Assembly (NCBI RefSeq): GCF_905475345.1
Contig: NC_066604.1
Location: forward strand, 1,575,001 to 1,639,000
Reading direction: 5' to 3'
Source of the DNA: Vespula vulgaris
Lineage: Eukaryota > Arthropoda > Insecta > Hymenoptera > Vespidae
Length of the DNA: 64,000 nt
The position numbers and the translations under genes were made by a program. Below are positions 25,953 through 39,112 of this stretch, in pieces. The notes beneath the pieces were generated by a model. That model did no database searches and was not told the origin of the DNA. It worked only from the letters and a program-made list of their open reading frames with translations. How positions within the stretch are numbered: position 1 is the first letter of the stretch; each line of letters opens with the position of its first letter.

Positions 25953-27425
25953 TCACAGTCTTATTTCGTAACGATCGAAAAAAAACAGCGTTCAAATTGC
26001 AATATATTTTAAAAAAGAAAGAAAAAAAGAAAAGAAAATATGAATACGTTTATACGCGTAATCGACTCGCGTATAAACCCGTTAACATTTTTATTTTAAC
26101 TACATTATACACACACGCACAATAAATATATCTACGTGGATGTGGGTGTGTGTGGCCTGTGCGTGTTTTTATTTCTAAACTGCACACGTCGTTACTCGTC
26201 CGAAGTTAAACTGATATCTTATCAGGAAGGACAAGCGTAGAAAAGAGCGTAGAAGAAAGCCCGCGTGTTTAACGTTGAAATCCTTCCTGAAATTTTTCTC
26301 GAGTTTTTTTTTCTTTTTTTTGTTATTTTTTTCTTTGTAATTTTTCCGAAAATATTTTTCCATTCGACGGTATTCAAATGTATTTTACGGGAAGAGAATT
26401 TTCTTTTCTTTTTTTTCTTTTCTTTTCTTCCTTCTTTTTCCTCTTTTTTGTCTCTTTCTTTTCTTTTCTCGTAATCGTTATCGTTGTAATTGTCGTCGTC
26501 GAATTGTTGTTATGGTTGAAAATTTGACAAGATTATTTACTTCGTAATCAATCAGTAAAAAAGAAATATCATTGTTGTCACAGGTCGGTTGGTCATAAAA
26601 CGAGATAACAATCGGAAAAAAACGATGTAAGATTTATGAACTTGTTTTCTTTAATTTTTCTTTTTTTAAGAATTCTCGAGCAATAGGATATTTAAAATTA
26701 TCTCGCAGCATCTTTATCTTCTATTCTTCCCACTCGAACGCTCGATTACATTCGAAAATATTTATCGAAAAATAAAAGGAAGTGAGGATAACGAATAATA
26801 TTCCAATAAAAGAAATTATCTAGACCCTTCAACACTTAACATTCCGAGAGTGTAATAAAAGAATGGTTTATAAGTTAATTGCGTTTTCTTTATATACGTC
26901 AGAAATAAATATCTTTATCCTTATCGTACAACTTTCGGAAAATCTTTTAGGTTTAATGAAAAGAAGATAAAATAAGATAGATATAATGTATGCTAATCGG
27001 TCTGGTAATATATTGGCAAACGTTTGCTCGTTGTAAGCTTTCCCGTTCGTTCGTTCGTTCTTTCGTTCGTTTTCGAACGGCCATTGCGATAAGGAAAGAC
27101 AAACCTTCTTGGAAAGGCGATCGTATTAACTCAGGTGGTTGTAAAATTGACGTAGTTATTTTCTTATTTTTGTATAATATACCTTAATTGTTTTCGTTGC
27201 GAAGAGACCGTAAAGAGAGACTAAAGAGGAATTCGGTAATCCCATAATAACCATAAAATATTTAAGTCTATGCGTTACTAATATAGAAAATCTTAATTGA
27301 TGAGTTTTGAAATTTTTTAACGAAGAAGAAATGATATATATATATATATATATGTATTTTATTAATTATTTCAATAATATAAAATTATCACTAAAATAAA
27401 TATTTCCAATTAATTATTTTCTATT

Positions 27426-27472
<47 letters not shown>

Positions 27473-27751
27473 TTATTTCGTTTTTAGAATCACAATGCAA
27501 TTTCTAGATATATATTTATTTGTTTATGCACAGTTATATGGATTGTTAAACGTATAAAAAATATTGCTTATATACACGATTAACCTCCGTATATGTACAT
27601 ACGTATATAAATGTCACGATCGCAGTTGTATATTAGTCAGGAGCATAATCGTGACCTTCTTCGCAAAAAAAAAATAAAAAATAAAAAAAACAAAAATTTC
27701 ATTCTCAAGAGTGTATTTACTTGCATAGTTGTTACTCATACACAAACATGC

Positions 27752-27799
<48 letters not shown>

Positions 27800-27900
27800 T
27801 AAAAGAAAATCTAAAGTTGCGTCTATCCTCGAAGGAGGACAAACGAAACGACACAGAGAGACATAGAGACATAAAAAGATAGACATGGAAAGACAGAGTC

Positions 27901-27906
<6 letters not shown>

Positions 27907-27968
<62 letters not shown>
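27907..27968. repeat. (AG)31 microsatellite
   Basis: Uninterrupted AG tract about 110 bp past an AT tract (27765-27797). Confidence 0.95.
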
Positions 27969-27971
<3 letters not shown>

Positions 27972-28522
27972 CGACACGAAAAAACCGAAGGCTGGACGTT
28001 TCGAAAGGATCGTCGGGTCTTTTGTTCTCGCGACAAAGAGACATTTTAATGAGCATACGCTTAAAGTCTCTTGGGGTTAATCGAATGTTTGTGGGTAACA
28101 GGTATTCGATCGTGTATAGAATGAAAATCAATACGAAAATTCAAAGCTCGAAGAGAGAAAGAGAGAGAGAGAGAGTAATGCTAAGAGAAAGAGAGAGAGG
28201 AAAAAAAAAAAAGAAAGAAAGAAAATATTTTGAATATATAAACAGGTGGTCGCGGCTAAAGAAGTAAAAGAAAAAAGAAAAGAAAAAAAAAAGGGATGAA
28301 AGACAATGGGAGGAGGGGTATAAAAAGAAGAAGAAAAAAAAAGAAAACCAGGATGACGACGATGAAACGGTGTGATAATTTTTTTTGAAAGAAAAAAAAG
28401 AGAAATAAATGAAGAAAAAATAAAATGAAATCTATGTGCGTTTTATTTTTATCTATACAAAATAAAGATATACCTATGTACTTATATATATTTTTCTATT
28501 TATTTTTCTATTTTTCTTTATA

Positions 28523-28558
<36 letters not shown>

Positions 28559-28981
28559 TCTATGTATCTATGTATACGAAAATAAAGGATTTGCCATCAC
28601 TAACAGGAAACATTTTCTTTGTTTGCGGATACATAGCTAATATATATATATATATCGTTGCACTTCGAACAATATAGAGACTCTTAATATTAGTGAGAAT
28701 AACAATTTTCTATTCTATAAATCGAATATAATGATACAAAAATATGTTTCTCTCTCTCTCTCTCTGTCTCTCTCTCTTTCTCTCTCTATTTCTCTATCTT
28801 TCAGATTTGAATTATCTGATCAAATATCTTTGTTATTCATCAATTTCTCTTCTATCTTTATTTCTGCAATTCTACCCTAGTCAATTAACACCGTAGGAAT
28901 AATTAAACGACATCTGCTACGACCGGATATCTGCTTATAATGTTAATTCTTTACTCCGCTCGTTTTAACATCAACACATAT

Positions 28982-29038
<57 letters not shown>

Positions 29039-31109
29039 TACGTTACGTACAATACATATACGTAGAATATGTATTGAAGGAGCAGCTTAAACATTGGTCA
29101 CATCACACTATATCTAATATGCACAAACACATGCATATTTATATATATATATATCTTCGATCGACTCGTTTAAATGGCCGTAGTACTGTCACGAGGTGAC
29201 CGTGTACGGGTTCTTTATAAAACAGCTGTTGGGGACAGCAGAAGCCATGCCAGCCAAAACGAGAGAATCAATACTATCGTTGCTGGCTAGGTTATGTATA
29301 TGTGTGTCTACGTATATCTCTTTGTGTCTGTATATATATACACACATATTTAAAATACATTCATATGTATGTAAGTACATAGAGAGAAAGAGAGAGAGAG
29401 AAGGGGGAGGGAGAGAGGGGGAGGGAGAGAGAGAGAGAGAGATACAACGAAGGGGAGAGAAACTACTAGATAGGGGTGCACCAATCCCAAAACGAAGCCA
29501 AAAGAGAAACCCTCCTGGGGATTTCCTCCTCTACCCTAATCGCTATACTTCTCTTCTTGCCCTTCGTAGTACTAACATTTACGAGCCTCGATATATTACA
29601 CCTACTCACTTTGAAATTTATTATCGACGTAAGTATAATATTTTTCTCGGTTACTTAGTTATTTAATTACTTAGTTACATCGAACGTATGACTAGAGAAA
29701 AAATGCATCCATCGTTTGATCGAAAGAAAAGTAAAGAAGAATGAGAAAGAAAATTTAAAAAAAAAAAAAACAAGAAAACAAAAAAAAAGAAAGATAGGAA
29801 AAAAAGAATCAAATATTTTAATACTCAATGTGTGAACGAGCTTTCGTTTGTACGTACATATACGTTGCATATTTGTGATCACGTAAAAAAACGTATACGT
29901 ATGACTCTGGAAAAAAGTTGTAAACGCGTAATCCAACGCTATAAATACGATTTGCGTCACACAAAATGAGAAGAGAGAAGACTCTCCTCTCTCGGTTTAA
30001 ACGAGATTTATCACTCGCACGATTCGACGTTCGTGAGATAGTAAGAATTTGTTCGGTAAATTTTTTCTTCTTTTTCTTCTTCTTTACGTACGTACGTATA
30101 TACGATTTGAATACGTAGATCAGGTTTTTTCTTTTTCTTTCTTTTTTCATTTTTTTAGATACACACATCATTCAAAATATATTCACGCATTGGAGTTGTT
30201 GAAAGTTTTAGATTCTTATCTCTTCATTTTATATGTGTATATACATTTTTGCAAATATATATTTATGTGCGTTAGATTGTAATATCCTATATACTATATC
30301 GACAAAGTTTATATAATTAAAAAAAAAAAAAGAAAAAAAAAAAAAATTAAAAGAAGAAAGTATTATAATTGATACAAGTATAATAATAAGTATTAAAAGT
30401 ATTACAATTATAATAATTAGACAATGTACGATCAAATAAATAAATCAAAAAAGAAAAGAAAAGAGAAGAAAAGAAAAGAAATTAAAACGACTAAACAAAA
30501 AAAAAAAGGATAAAAATATTCGAGGGATTTAACTTTGTTTGTTTCTTTCTTTTTTTCTTTCCCTAATTAAATCTAAGTCTCGTATAACGCGATTTATATA
30601 ACGTGACATTTGTACGAAACGAAATGTCCTCGTTATTATAGGTGGCTTAAGTAATATTACGAACGATCCAACGCGTAAAATCTTTCAAAATAAATACACA
30701 CAAATATATAGATCATCGAAAATAATCATGAATTAATCAGATAATCGAGATTATAATCTTAAGAAAGTTTTTATATGAAATATGAAATATGAAGAAAAAA
30801 TATTTTCGATTATTCGATATACGATATTTATCGTCGTATTTAAACCTATATTCCGATTGGTTCACGACGTTTCTAACTAAATCCAACAATTTATTGGCGA
30901 TACATCGTGCACACATGCGGTGTATGCACCTTAAATGGATACACCAGGAGCGTGACCGGAATGAAAGTCGGCGTACTATGTATATATGTATGTATATAGT
31001 GTATATATATATATATATATGTATATTGTATATATGTACGTTCGTACTACGTCCGCACGTACGTACGTACGTTCGATCAAATGCGATCTCTCCATTGTAT
31101 TATCTTCGC

Positions 31110-31162
31110 AATACAATACAATACAATACAATACAATACAATACAATACAATACAATACAAT
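31110..31162. repeat. (ATACA)10 pentanucleotide repeat
   Basis: Pure AATAC/ATACA units followed by an AT tract. Other pentamers are (ATCGA)6 at 32895-32926 and (AGAAT)5 at 50295-50322. Confidence 0.9.
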
Positions 31163-31475
31163 ATATATATATATATATGTATGTGTGTATGTATATATAA
31201 AATCTTTTCTAGATGACGAAACTCTCATATATCGTTGAACACCTAAATAATACCTACATACGTATTATTTCTATTTTTTTTTCTATCATTTCAACTCTAA
31301 TTTATTCAATACTCCAATTGAATTTACTGAATGCTCTCCAAAAGAAAATAAAAAAAAAGATGAACGTACAGGAGTATTAGGGAAGTATTTGGTCAATTGG
31401 TATGTCAACGAGGGATAAAAAAAGAAAGGAAAAGAATAAAAAGAAGGAGTAGTCAATGATTTGTCGATCAACAAA

Positions 31476-31586
31476 CGTCGTAACTTTTTGTCGACTCACG
31501 CTCGACATAACCTTTTTATCGAACCATACACGACATAACCTTTTTGTCGAGCCACACTCGACATAACCTTTTTGTCGAGCTCGATA
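31476..31586. repeat. 28-bp minisatellite, about four units
   Basis: Units start near 31476 (divergent), 31503, 31531 and 31559. Core CGACATAACCTTTTTGTCG has complementary ends (CGAC/GTCG), so each unit can fold into a small hairpin. Confidence 0.85.
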
Positions 31587-32216
31587 CGATTATTCGTAAT
31601 CATATCGAGACTTCCTAATCATTGATCTACGACAAATTTAATAAGAGATAGATAGATAGGTAGATAGATATATAGATAGATAGAGAAAGATGCATCGTAA
31701 ACAATAAGAAATCTTTTTCGACAATCGACGGTAAAGGAGGAGTTATAAGGAGATGAAAAGAGAAAGAAAAAGAGAAAGAGAGATAGAGAGAGAAATCGGT
31801 TTATAGCGATGACGCTAGGGGCCAGTTTGTAAAATTAGCAACGCTACTGCGTGAATATATATATATACATACACACACACACACATATATATGTATGGAT
31901 ATATGATACATATATATATATTCACGGATAACGGATCCACACTTAGCGTGCTCGCTACGAGAGGGACACTTATCTACGAGTTCTCTCTTTCAACGAGAGA
32001 GAACCTCTTTTACGTTCTCCCTTCTTGGACTAACCAAGTAACCAAGTAATTTAAACTTATGTACCACATCTACCTATCATAACCTATCTATGGAAATAAT
32101 TAATACCAACTTAAAGAAAAAATCTTTGTTAAGGAATTGAAGTAGAGTTTAATCGTTAAGAAAATAATTTACTAGATCAAAGACCTTACTACATTACTAA
32201 TTATACATATCATACA

Positions 32217-32247
<31 letters not shown>

Positions 32248-32359
32248 GTGGTGTGTATGTGTGTATATATAGCATGTGTTGTGTGTGTGTGTGTTAGCGT
32301 ATTACTTTCTGTTTTAATGTATGTCGTAAAAGAACGGTGCCCCTTTCTGGAAAGTTCCT

Positions 32360-32361
<2 letters not shown>

Positions 32362-32413
<52 letters not shown>
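32362..32413. repeat. (TC)26 microsatellite
   Basis: Uninterrupted TC tract. Confidence 0.95.
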
Positions 32414-32417
<4 letters not shown>

Positions 32418-33116
32418 ACTCATTCTTATACTCCTACTCTCTCTCTCTCTTTCTCTCTTTAACATAGAGGACAAGCGTGCAATCGAAGAGAGTTCGTTCG
32501 TTTTACACGCTTTTAAACACCCCGTTGTTTTAGCTGTTTTCTCATCGGTTGCGCGTCCTCAATGTCTTACGTAATACTCTTTAACGGAAAAGAAACGAGG
32601 GGGAGGGGTGTGGGAGGAGAAGTAGACGGGGCATGCAGAAAAAAAAACAAAAGAAAAACAAATTCGATTGGAAATAAACGAGTGTGCGTGTGCGTGTATG
32701 TGTGTAACGTACTAGTTAGGTTGAACCAATGCATGTTTAAAAAAAGTAAACTTCTTTTTATACTTGAGAACAAAAAACCGTTAAAGATTCATCGATTCAA
32801 ACTACTATAGATGGATCGAACGAAATAAGAAATAACGTCGAATAAAAGTGATAAAGAAAAAAACGAAGAAGACGAAAATAAGAAACATCTTATGATCGAA
32901 TCGAATCGAATCGAATCGAATCGAATTACTAACTTCAGATAGATCCAACGAAATATTAATATTATCGAAATAAAAAATAATCTAATAAGATTCGTTTTGT
33001 TTTTTCTCTTATTCCTCTTCTTCTTTTTCGAATCGAAATCGAGTAAATGTATTCTATATATCTATATACATATAATATATGTATATATATATGTATGTAT
33101 GTATGTATGTACTTAC

Positions 33117-33248
33117 GTTGCCCGGCAGCGTAGCTGAGTTAGCGATGCTGGAGAGAAAATCATGGCTGACGCGGGAACTCTGCGACGTACCGCTGTCGCT
33201 GGAAACGCTCGAGCTGTCGTACAATACGTCGGACACGTCCAGCTTCAT
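33117..33248 (-). CDS. Initial coding exon of an unrecognised gene (44 codons)
   Basis: ATG at 33248 starts MKLDVSDVLYDSSSVSSDSG, followed by TSQSSRVSHDFLSS and IANSATLPGN, ending exactly at GGCAAC|GTAAGTAC (33117). That is a strong donor in phase 0. The codons are GC-rich and varied, unlike the GTAT and TA repeats on either side. The Ser/Asp-rich opening would suit the disordered start of a transcription factor or signalling protein, but I recognise no family. The CpG-rich promoter-like island at 33.9-34.05 kb lies upstream in the right direction. The next exon must lie to the left. It cannot join directly to the exon at 23559, whose acceptor needs a phase-2 partner, so at least one more exon is missing if they share a gene. 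Confidence 0.62.
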
Positions 33249-33435
33249 TTTTCTTTATCTTCTTATTTTTTCCCAATTGTTTGTTCGTTCGTGTGCGCGA
33301 ATGCGTGCGTGCATGCATACGTACGTACATACGTATGTGTGTACGTATATATGCTTTTTTATTTCCCCTTTCGTCGTCGATCAGTCGCGTTAATCACGAT
33401 ACGCGACCACGAGAATGAAGGAAGAAAAAGAAAGT

Positions 33436-33468
<33 letters not shown>

Positions 33469-33923
33469 TCTATCTGTCTCTATCTCTATCTACATATTCC
33501 TATTTCTATCTTTATCTTGATAAATAGGGGCACCAAGAAGAACGAAGAAAAAATTAAGAAATAAAAATGAAAGAATAACGGACACAGCGCGATGAGAAGT
33601 TTTGTACGTTCGTAAGTACTTAGGTACTTACGTACTTACGTAGTGTACTGTTCGTTTCTCAAGCGTAGCAAAGAATTCGATTCGAAAGATACCGTCGTCG
33701 TTCCTTCTCTCTCTCTCTCTCTCTCTCTCTTCCTCTTCCTCTTCTTCCCCTACCACCCTCCCACCTCTTTCTTTTCCTTCGAAACACGTTTAAAAAGCGT
33801 CCGAGGTGTGCACGGTTATCGTGCAGCAGGCTCCTTTGCTCCGAAACCGTGCGAAACTAAAAGCCCGATGACTCATACCGCGGGGGAATACCTCGAAAGA
33901 TTCGCGATGCGTTCGGTCCTATA

Positions 33924-34020
33924 CTCGGCCAAGTTCGGTTAACTTCGTCCCGCCTCTATACGCCCCGACGCTATCCGAGCGACGATGACGTCATTTGGCT
34001 ATTCGATCTTCGACCAATCG
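33924..34020. promoter_or_regulatory. CpG-rich promoter-like island with CRE and CCAAT 12-mer
   Basis: Repeat-poor, GC-rich stretch with CTCGGCCAAGTTCGG (33924), CRE TGACGTCA (33986) and TTCGACCAATCG (34009-34020). An AP-1-type TGACTCA lies nearby at 33869. It lies about 0.7 kb upstream of the minus-strand initial exon at 33248 and is the best candidate for its promoter. No clear TATA/initiator pair was found. Confidence 0.4.
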
Positions 34021-35433
34021 CGACGCAGCGACGCCGTGGAACGCGCGCACCAGGGACGGCTAATACAGCGGGTACTTTTACGAGCGGGCACCTGAATCGG
34101 TTACAAAATTTGATTTCGTTTTCTGTTTTTTTTTTTTTTTTTTTTTTTCTTTTACAATTACGAGTCAGTGAATAGAGGTATTTTTTTTCTATTCGTCTTG
34201 CAGTGTTAACGTTCGAGCAAGATCGTCTTCGTTTTTTTTTCTCTTTCCTTTTTTTCTTTCCCTTTTTTCTCGAACTCGATCACGTTCGTTGTTTTTTTTT
34301 TGTCTTAGTTTTTCTTGCAGGGGTTTTTATTCTTTCTTTTTTTTTTCTTTTAAGTGAGAACAGGTTACATTTATTGAACTCATATACGTAAACACGTAGT
34401 TACATCAGAGGGAAAGGGTACCCAATGATTCGTGGTTACCTGAGAAAGAACGTTTAGTGCGAACGGTCGTGATTGGATGATATCTTCTTCCTCGTCGGAA
34501 GCGTGACAAAATTTCAACGAGCAACGTTTTTTTAACGTACGAAAGTAGGACACGGTCGTGGGTCCGAAAAATCCGTACGGCCGTTCGCATAACGAAATTT
34601 CATTTCGTAGGAGTGTACGTATGTACGTAATCGATGTTAAGGTTAGAATTTCGTTGGATTTATATTTAGAAATTTGGATAGCGAATAATTCAGATTGAAA
34701 TAACAACGACGTCGAGTATAATACGCGAAGTGCGCGTTAATGGATAACCTGTAACACACATGCATCTTTAAAAGAAATTGCCTTCTCAATCATTTGAACT
34801 TCTTTTCTTATTTTCCGCGTGAGTAGCTTCTCGTATATAACAATAGGAGGTTGTGTTATCGCGTAAGAAAGTAAAGTAACAAGTACTAAGGGTGGAATAG
34901 AGGGGTTGAAAGATGCATCGGAGCGTGACCGCGTATGTCGACCCCTCTTCCTCAAGAAAAAGGGGACATAGAACGAAATCTACGACGTCGTAAATCGTTA
35001 TATCGATTGAGAGAAAATGATAAAAGTCTTTAAGAGTGCAAGATGGTTTAAACAAAAAAAAAAGAAAAAAAAAGAAACTCCGACTAAAAGAACTATTCGT
35101 TTATTTATTTATTTTTCTCTCGATAATAATGATATCGAAAGTAAAAAAGAAGAAGGAGAAGAAACATTATCGACAACAGCAGCAATAATGCAGCAACAAC
35201 AAAGTAGTAGTAACAAGAGCAAAAGAAACTTAAAAACACTAGTAATAGTAGAATAGTTCCAACAAGAGTAAGAAGAAGAAGAGTAAAGAAGAACGTAAGA
35301 GTACGATATAACGACGTAAGAGTACTAAGTAAGTATTAAGTAGTAAGATAGTAGGATGTAATAACCATCGTAGCTTTTCTCGTAAGCCGAAAATTTCAAA
35401 TGAGACACGCGCACCGTTTCCAAGAAACGTTGA

Positions 35434-35552
35434 TGAGTCAGAGCCTGGGCTGTCGCGTGGGCGGCGAATGGGGTAGCCGGAACGCATCGAACAAGAGCCG
35501 ACGTGACTCACCGATCTGATATGTTGGATATTCGCGCCTTAACCTGCCGCCA
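35434..35552. promoter_or_regulatory. CpG-rich island, possible minus-strand 5' exon or enhancer
   Basis: Two TGAGTCA/TGACTCA sites (35434, 35504), CGCGTGGGCGG, and on the minus strand two fair donors, CAG|GTTAAG near 35552 and TCG|GTGAGT near 35512. It could be a noncoding first exon of the gene with the initial exon at 33248. Evidence is only motif-level. Confidence 0.25.
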
Positions 35553-35565
35553 CCGGCTACGACTA

Positions 35566-35566
<1 letters not shown>

Positions 35567-35611
<45 letters not shown>
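35567..35611. repeat. (GAC)15 microsatellite
   Basis: GAC triplets in a CpG-rich island. Related GAC/TCG arrays occur at 10113-10135 and 23979-24017, each near promoter-like DNA. Confidence 0.9.
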
Positions 35612-36270
35612 TTCTTCGAGCCGTCCCTTTTCTCTTCACCTCTCTATCTCTTCTTCTCTCTTTCTCTCTTTCTCTTCTCTCCTTTTCTCTCCTCTCCTTT
35701 TCTTCTCTCCTTTTCTGTTCTTTTCCCTTCCTTTTTTCCCTCTCTCTCTTTCTCTCGTATGCCTACGGAACTCGCAGGTGGCACCTGTAGCCGAGTGCCC
35801 GACATATCCCTTTGCTCGAGAGCTCGACCATACTTCGGTTTACTATACAGCATCTTTCATCTGCTTTCTTTCTTTCTTTCTTTCTTTCTTTTTTTTTCTG
35901 TCTTTCTTTTCCTTTGTACGTGTGCGTGTGTTTCTTCCTCTGTTCTTTTTTTATATTTACAAAATGGAGGTTGCAAATATTAAATCGCGATATTCGATGT
36001 AATCTGATGGTCGGTCGGTTTTTTTCATCGATAGGAAGATAGAAAGAGAGGGGGAAAGAAATTCTTGTAGATATCTTTAAAAGATATGGCAAATTTTCTT
36101 TTATTTATTTATTTATTTTTTTTTTTTGACAATAAATAATATTCGTTCGATGATCTTCTTCTCTTTGCAGAGAGAAAGAGAGAGAGAAAGAATGGCAACT
36201 CTCTCTTTCTATCTTTCTTTTTCTGTTGGCTCTCTCTTTCTTTCTCTTTCTTTCTCGTTATATACGCACA

Positions 36271-36311
<41 letters not shown>

Positions 36312-36636
36312 GAATGAAGCGCAAAGAGCTGACATTCACCCGTTTACCAGCTTCGCATCCATGATGAAATTCGAATAGACAGACGAGTGGCAGTCGTCCT
36401 TGAGCCAACTTCTGCCTATATAGCCAAGGACCTAGCTTGATCGCCATATTTGAATGTGCTTAACGATTAGAAAAATTACGACGTTGCGGAATGTCATTGC
36501 CATTTCGAATCGCGAATTGAATCGCGGTGCCGTTTCATCTCAACGAGAATTACATAGCACTTACCCTTCTTCTTATTCTTATTCCTCTTCTTCTTTTTCT
36601 TATTTCACATTCTTATTCTTATTCCTCTTATTTTTC

Positions 36637-36678
<42 letters not shown>

Positions 36679-37329
36679 CTGATCTATGAAGGTGCTTTAC
36701 GATCGTGTTGGAACGTAGATCGATAAATGGATAAAAAAAAAAGATCGATGGAATCTAATCGCTATTTCTACGTAATACATACATGTATCTCTCTATCTTT
36801 CCCTTTTTCCGTTTTCTCTATTATTTAAAATCGTATAAACAAGCTCGTTCAATTACGAAACTTGTAACAATCTTTTTAACGTTAGCTGAATTAACGAATT
36901 ACTATATCTAACAAGAAGAAAAGAGCTTCCCTCCTCATTGACATACTTTTCTCTTCGGCAAACTATGTAACACGGACCTTGTCGAACGAGGTCGAAGGTC
37001 TCGAGATTAGGACAAATAACGCGCTTGAGAGATCGCTTCGATGATAGAAAAGTTTTCCTAGTTTGAGTTAACTTAAAGTGATTACATTTGTGTATTAGAG
37101 TTTTGAGTTTTAAGCTGAGAGGAAATATTTAATGATAATCTTCCTTATCTAATTCTATTCTAATGATAGTAAAAATATCCTGAACTATTAAGTACTTATT
37201 TATTACGATATAATATACTTTAATAGGTTATTAGACATATTTACAAATTAATACTATCTATCCATCTATCTATCTGTCTCTATTAAAAATTATTATACGT
37301 ATATTTTATCTATCATCTTGAAAACATTT

Positions 37330-37334
<5 letters not shown>

Positions 37335-37415
<81 letters not shown>
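37335..37415. repeat. (ATT)27 microsatellite
   Basis: Uninterrupted TTA/ATT triplet tract running into a short AT tract. Confidence 0.95.
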
Positions 37416-37423
<8 letters not shown>

Positions 37424-37708
37424 TATTTTTTAATAGATTTAGAAAGGAAAATCATTGATCTTGTTTTCCAACCGATAATACAGTTTTCTCAGTTATCTGT
37501 TGAACAACGATAAGTGTCTACTAGCATAGTTGGTTAGTCAACGATAAAATCATTCGTTTGTTTTTCGAACATTTATAAAACACATTCTTAAAAGACGACA
37601 ATCATATTGAATAGCTCAACACAATTATATTCCTGTCGTATCTTATCGACGACGTTTCACAAAGATAAAACTAGCCTCTATTGCTACGTTACCATGTTTT
37701 ACAATAGT

Positions 37709-37722
37709 TGTAATAACAATAA

Positions 37723-37779
<57 letters not shown>

Positions 37780-37820
37780 TAATAAAAATAATAATTATTA
37801 TAATTATAATTATAATTATA
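37709..37820. repeat. (AAT)n compound microsatellite
   Basis: AAT triplets with occasional AAC/AAA interruptions, ending in TTATAA repeats. It reads as poly-Asn or poly-Ile in ORFs, but is not a gene. Confidence 0.9.
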
Positions 37821-38946
37821 ATAATAATCGTTTCCTCTTTCTCTCTCAAATTTCGCAGTCGTCGACGAAGCAAGTTGAAACTAGTACGAATATTTCTCTG
37901 TGTTTCAAATTAATCAAACTTTCAGAGATTGTTTCTATTTAACATCTGTTCAGGTAACTTTACCTGTATGTTTAATATTATACGATATGCGTTGGTAAAA
38001 CAATGTTGTATTGAGTTTTTTTTTTTTTTTTATAAACTACAAACATCAAACGTTAAATAATCGCGGCTTGTCGTCATTTCTTTGCATCGATATTACAATA
38101 CTATTAAGAATCATTTCTTTATATATATATATATATATATAAAAGAAAAAAATAGAACATCTATCAACCGTTCTATACCATATCATATCTTAAAACTAAT
38201 TACACGAATCAAAAACGAGAACTAAACGACTATTCGACTATCGATTGTAACGGTTTAACGGATAACTGTGCAAACTGTATTACCGATCGGAAAACCATCG
38301 ATAATTCCATATACAAAAAGAAAGAGAGAAAAGAAATAAAAAATAATATTATAATCAATATCACTTTCGATTAGATCCATACTCTTCTCAATTTAATGAA
38401 TTAACAATACAAGAAAATGTACAATTTTATTAAAAAACAAAAAAAGAAAAAAAGAAAAAGAAAAAAGAATTACAATTAATCAACATTACGCTTTTAATTA
38501 GATTTCTTTTTAATGCGAACGATCGAAGAGTTTGATAAAAAAAAAAAAAAAAAATAAAATAAAATAAAAAAGGAAAAGAAAGAACACGTAGAAGAAGAAG
38601 AAAAAGAAAAAGAAGAAAGAAGAAAGAAGAGGAAAGAAAAAAGAAAAAAGAAAAAAACGAAAAGAACAAAATAAACTTCCATACGTAAAGTGAATGAAAC
38701 ATGATCGAATGTAATACGTTCTCTACGTGGAAGAGAAGGGTCATTTCCCGAGATAAGAGAGACAAAGAAAGAAAGTTAAATGGGGTCCTATGTATATTGC
38801 CTGTGAAACGTGAAACGTGAAATATATAAGCGATATAAGGATTCGCGAATAATAAATGCAAAGAATGAAATCGAACCGTACCAAACGAACCAAACGAACC
38901 AAACGAACGAACTATGTAAGTTACTGTGCGTCTGGACTCTGCTCTC

Positions 38947-39112
38947 TCTCGCAGCTGCGAGACAAGAGCTCGTGGAAGTTGCACGAAATGAGTCAACGCT
39001 TCCTCCCTCTTCTCTCTCTCTCTTTCTCTCTTTTTCTTCTTTTTTTCTTTTTCTTTTTTTTTCCTTCTTTTTTTTTCCTCTCTCTTTTTTCATGGCGCGA
39101 AAACAGCACGTG
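38947..39112. promoter_or_regulatory. Island with 16-bp palindrome, AP-1 site and E-box
   Basis: TCTCGCAGCTGCGAGA is a perfect 16-bp palindrome (38947-38962) with a CAGCTG core. TGAGTCA follows at 38989, and CACGTG at 39107. The stretch between is partly a pyrimidine tract. No gene is seen here; an enhancer is the likeliest reading. Confidence 0.35.

Larger units (their letters stand above)
23560..33116. other. Probable intron or intergenic DNA between two minus-strand exons
   Basis: Repeat-rich, with promoter-like DNA at 24.0-24.25 kb and a repeat-poor island at 29.18-29.30 kb that is open on both strands. A missing exon with phase 2 at its end would have to lie here if the exons at 33117 and 23559 belong together. 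Confidence 0.4.

Noticed and set aside
25780..26125. Frames coding poly-Asn/poly-Asp or poly-Thr
   Set aside because: All three frames are open through the AAC/GAC microsatellite; the flanks are not protein-like.
34380..34706. 108-codon minus-strand frame upstream of the 33248 exon
   Set aside because: Open by chance in a repeat-poor flank; a CAG|GTAACC donor near 34442 allows a noncoding 5' exon, but nothing supports translation.
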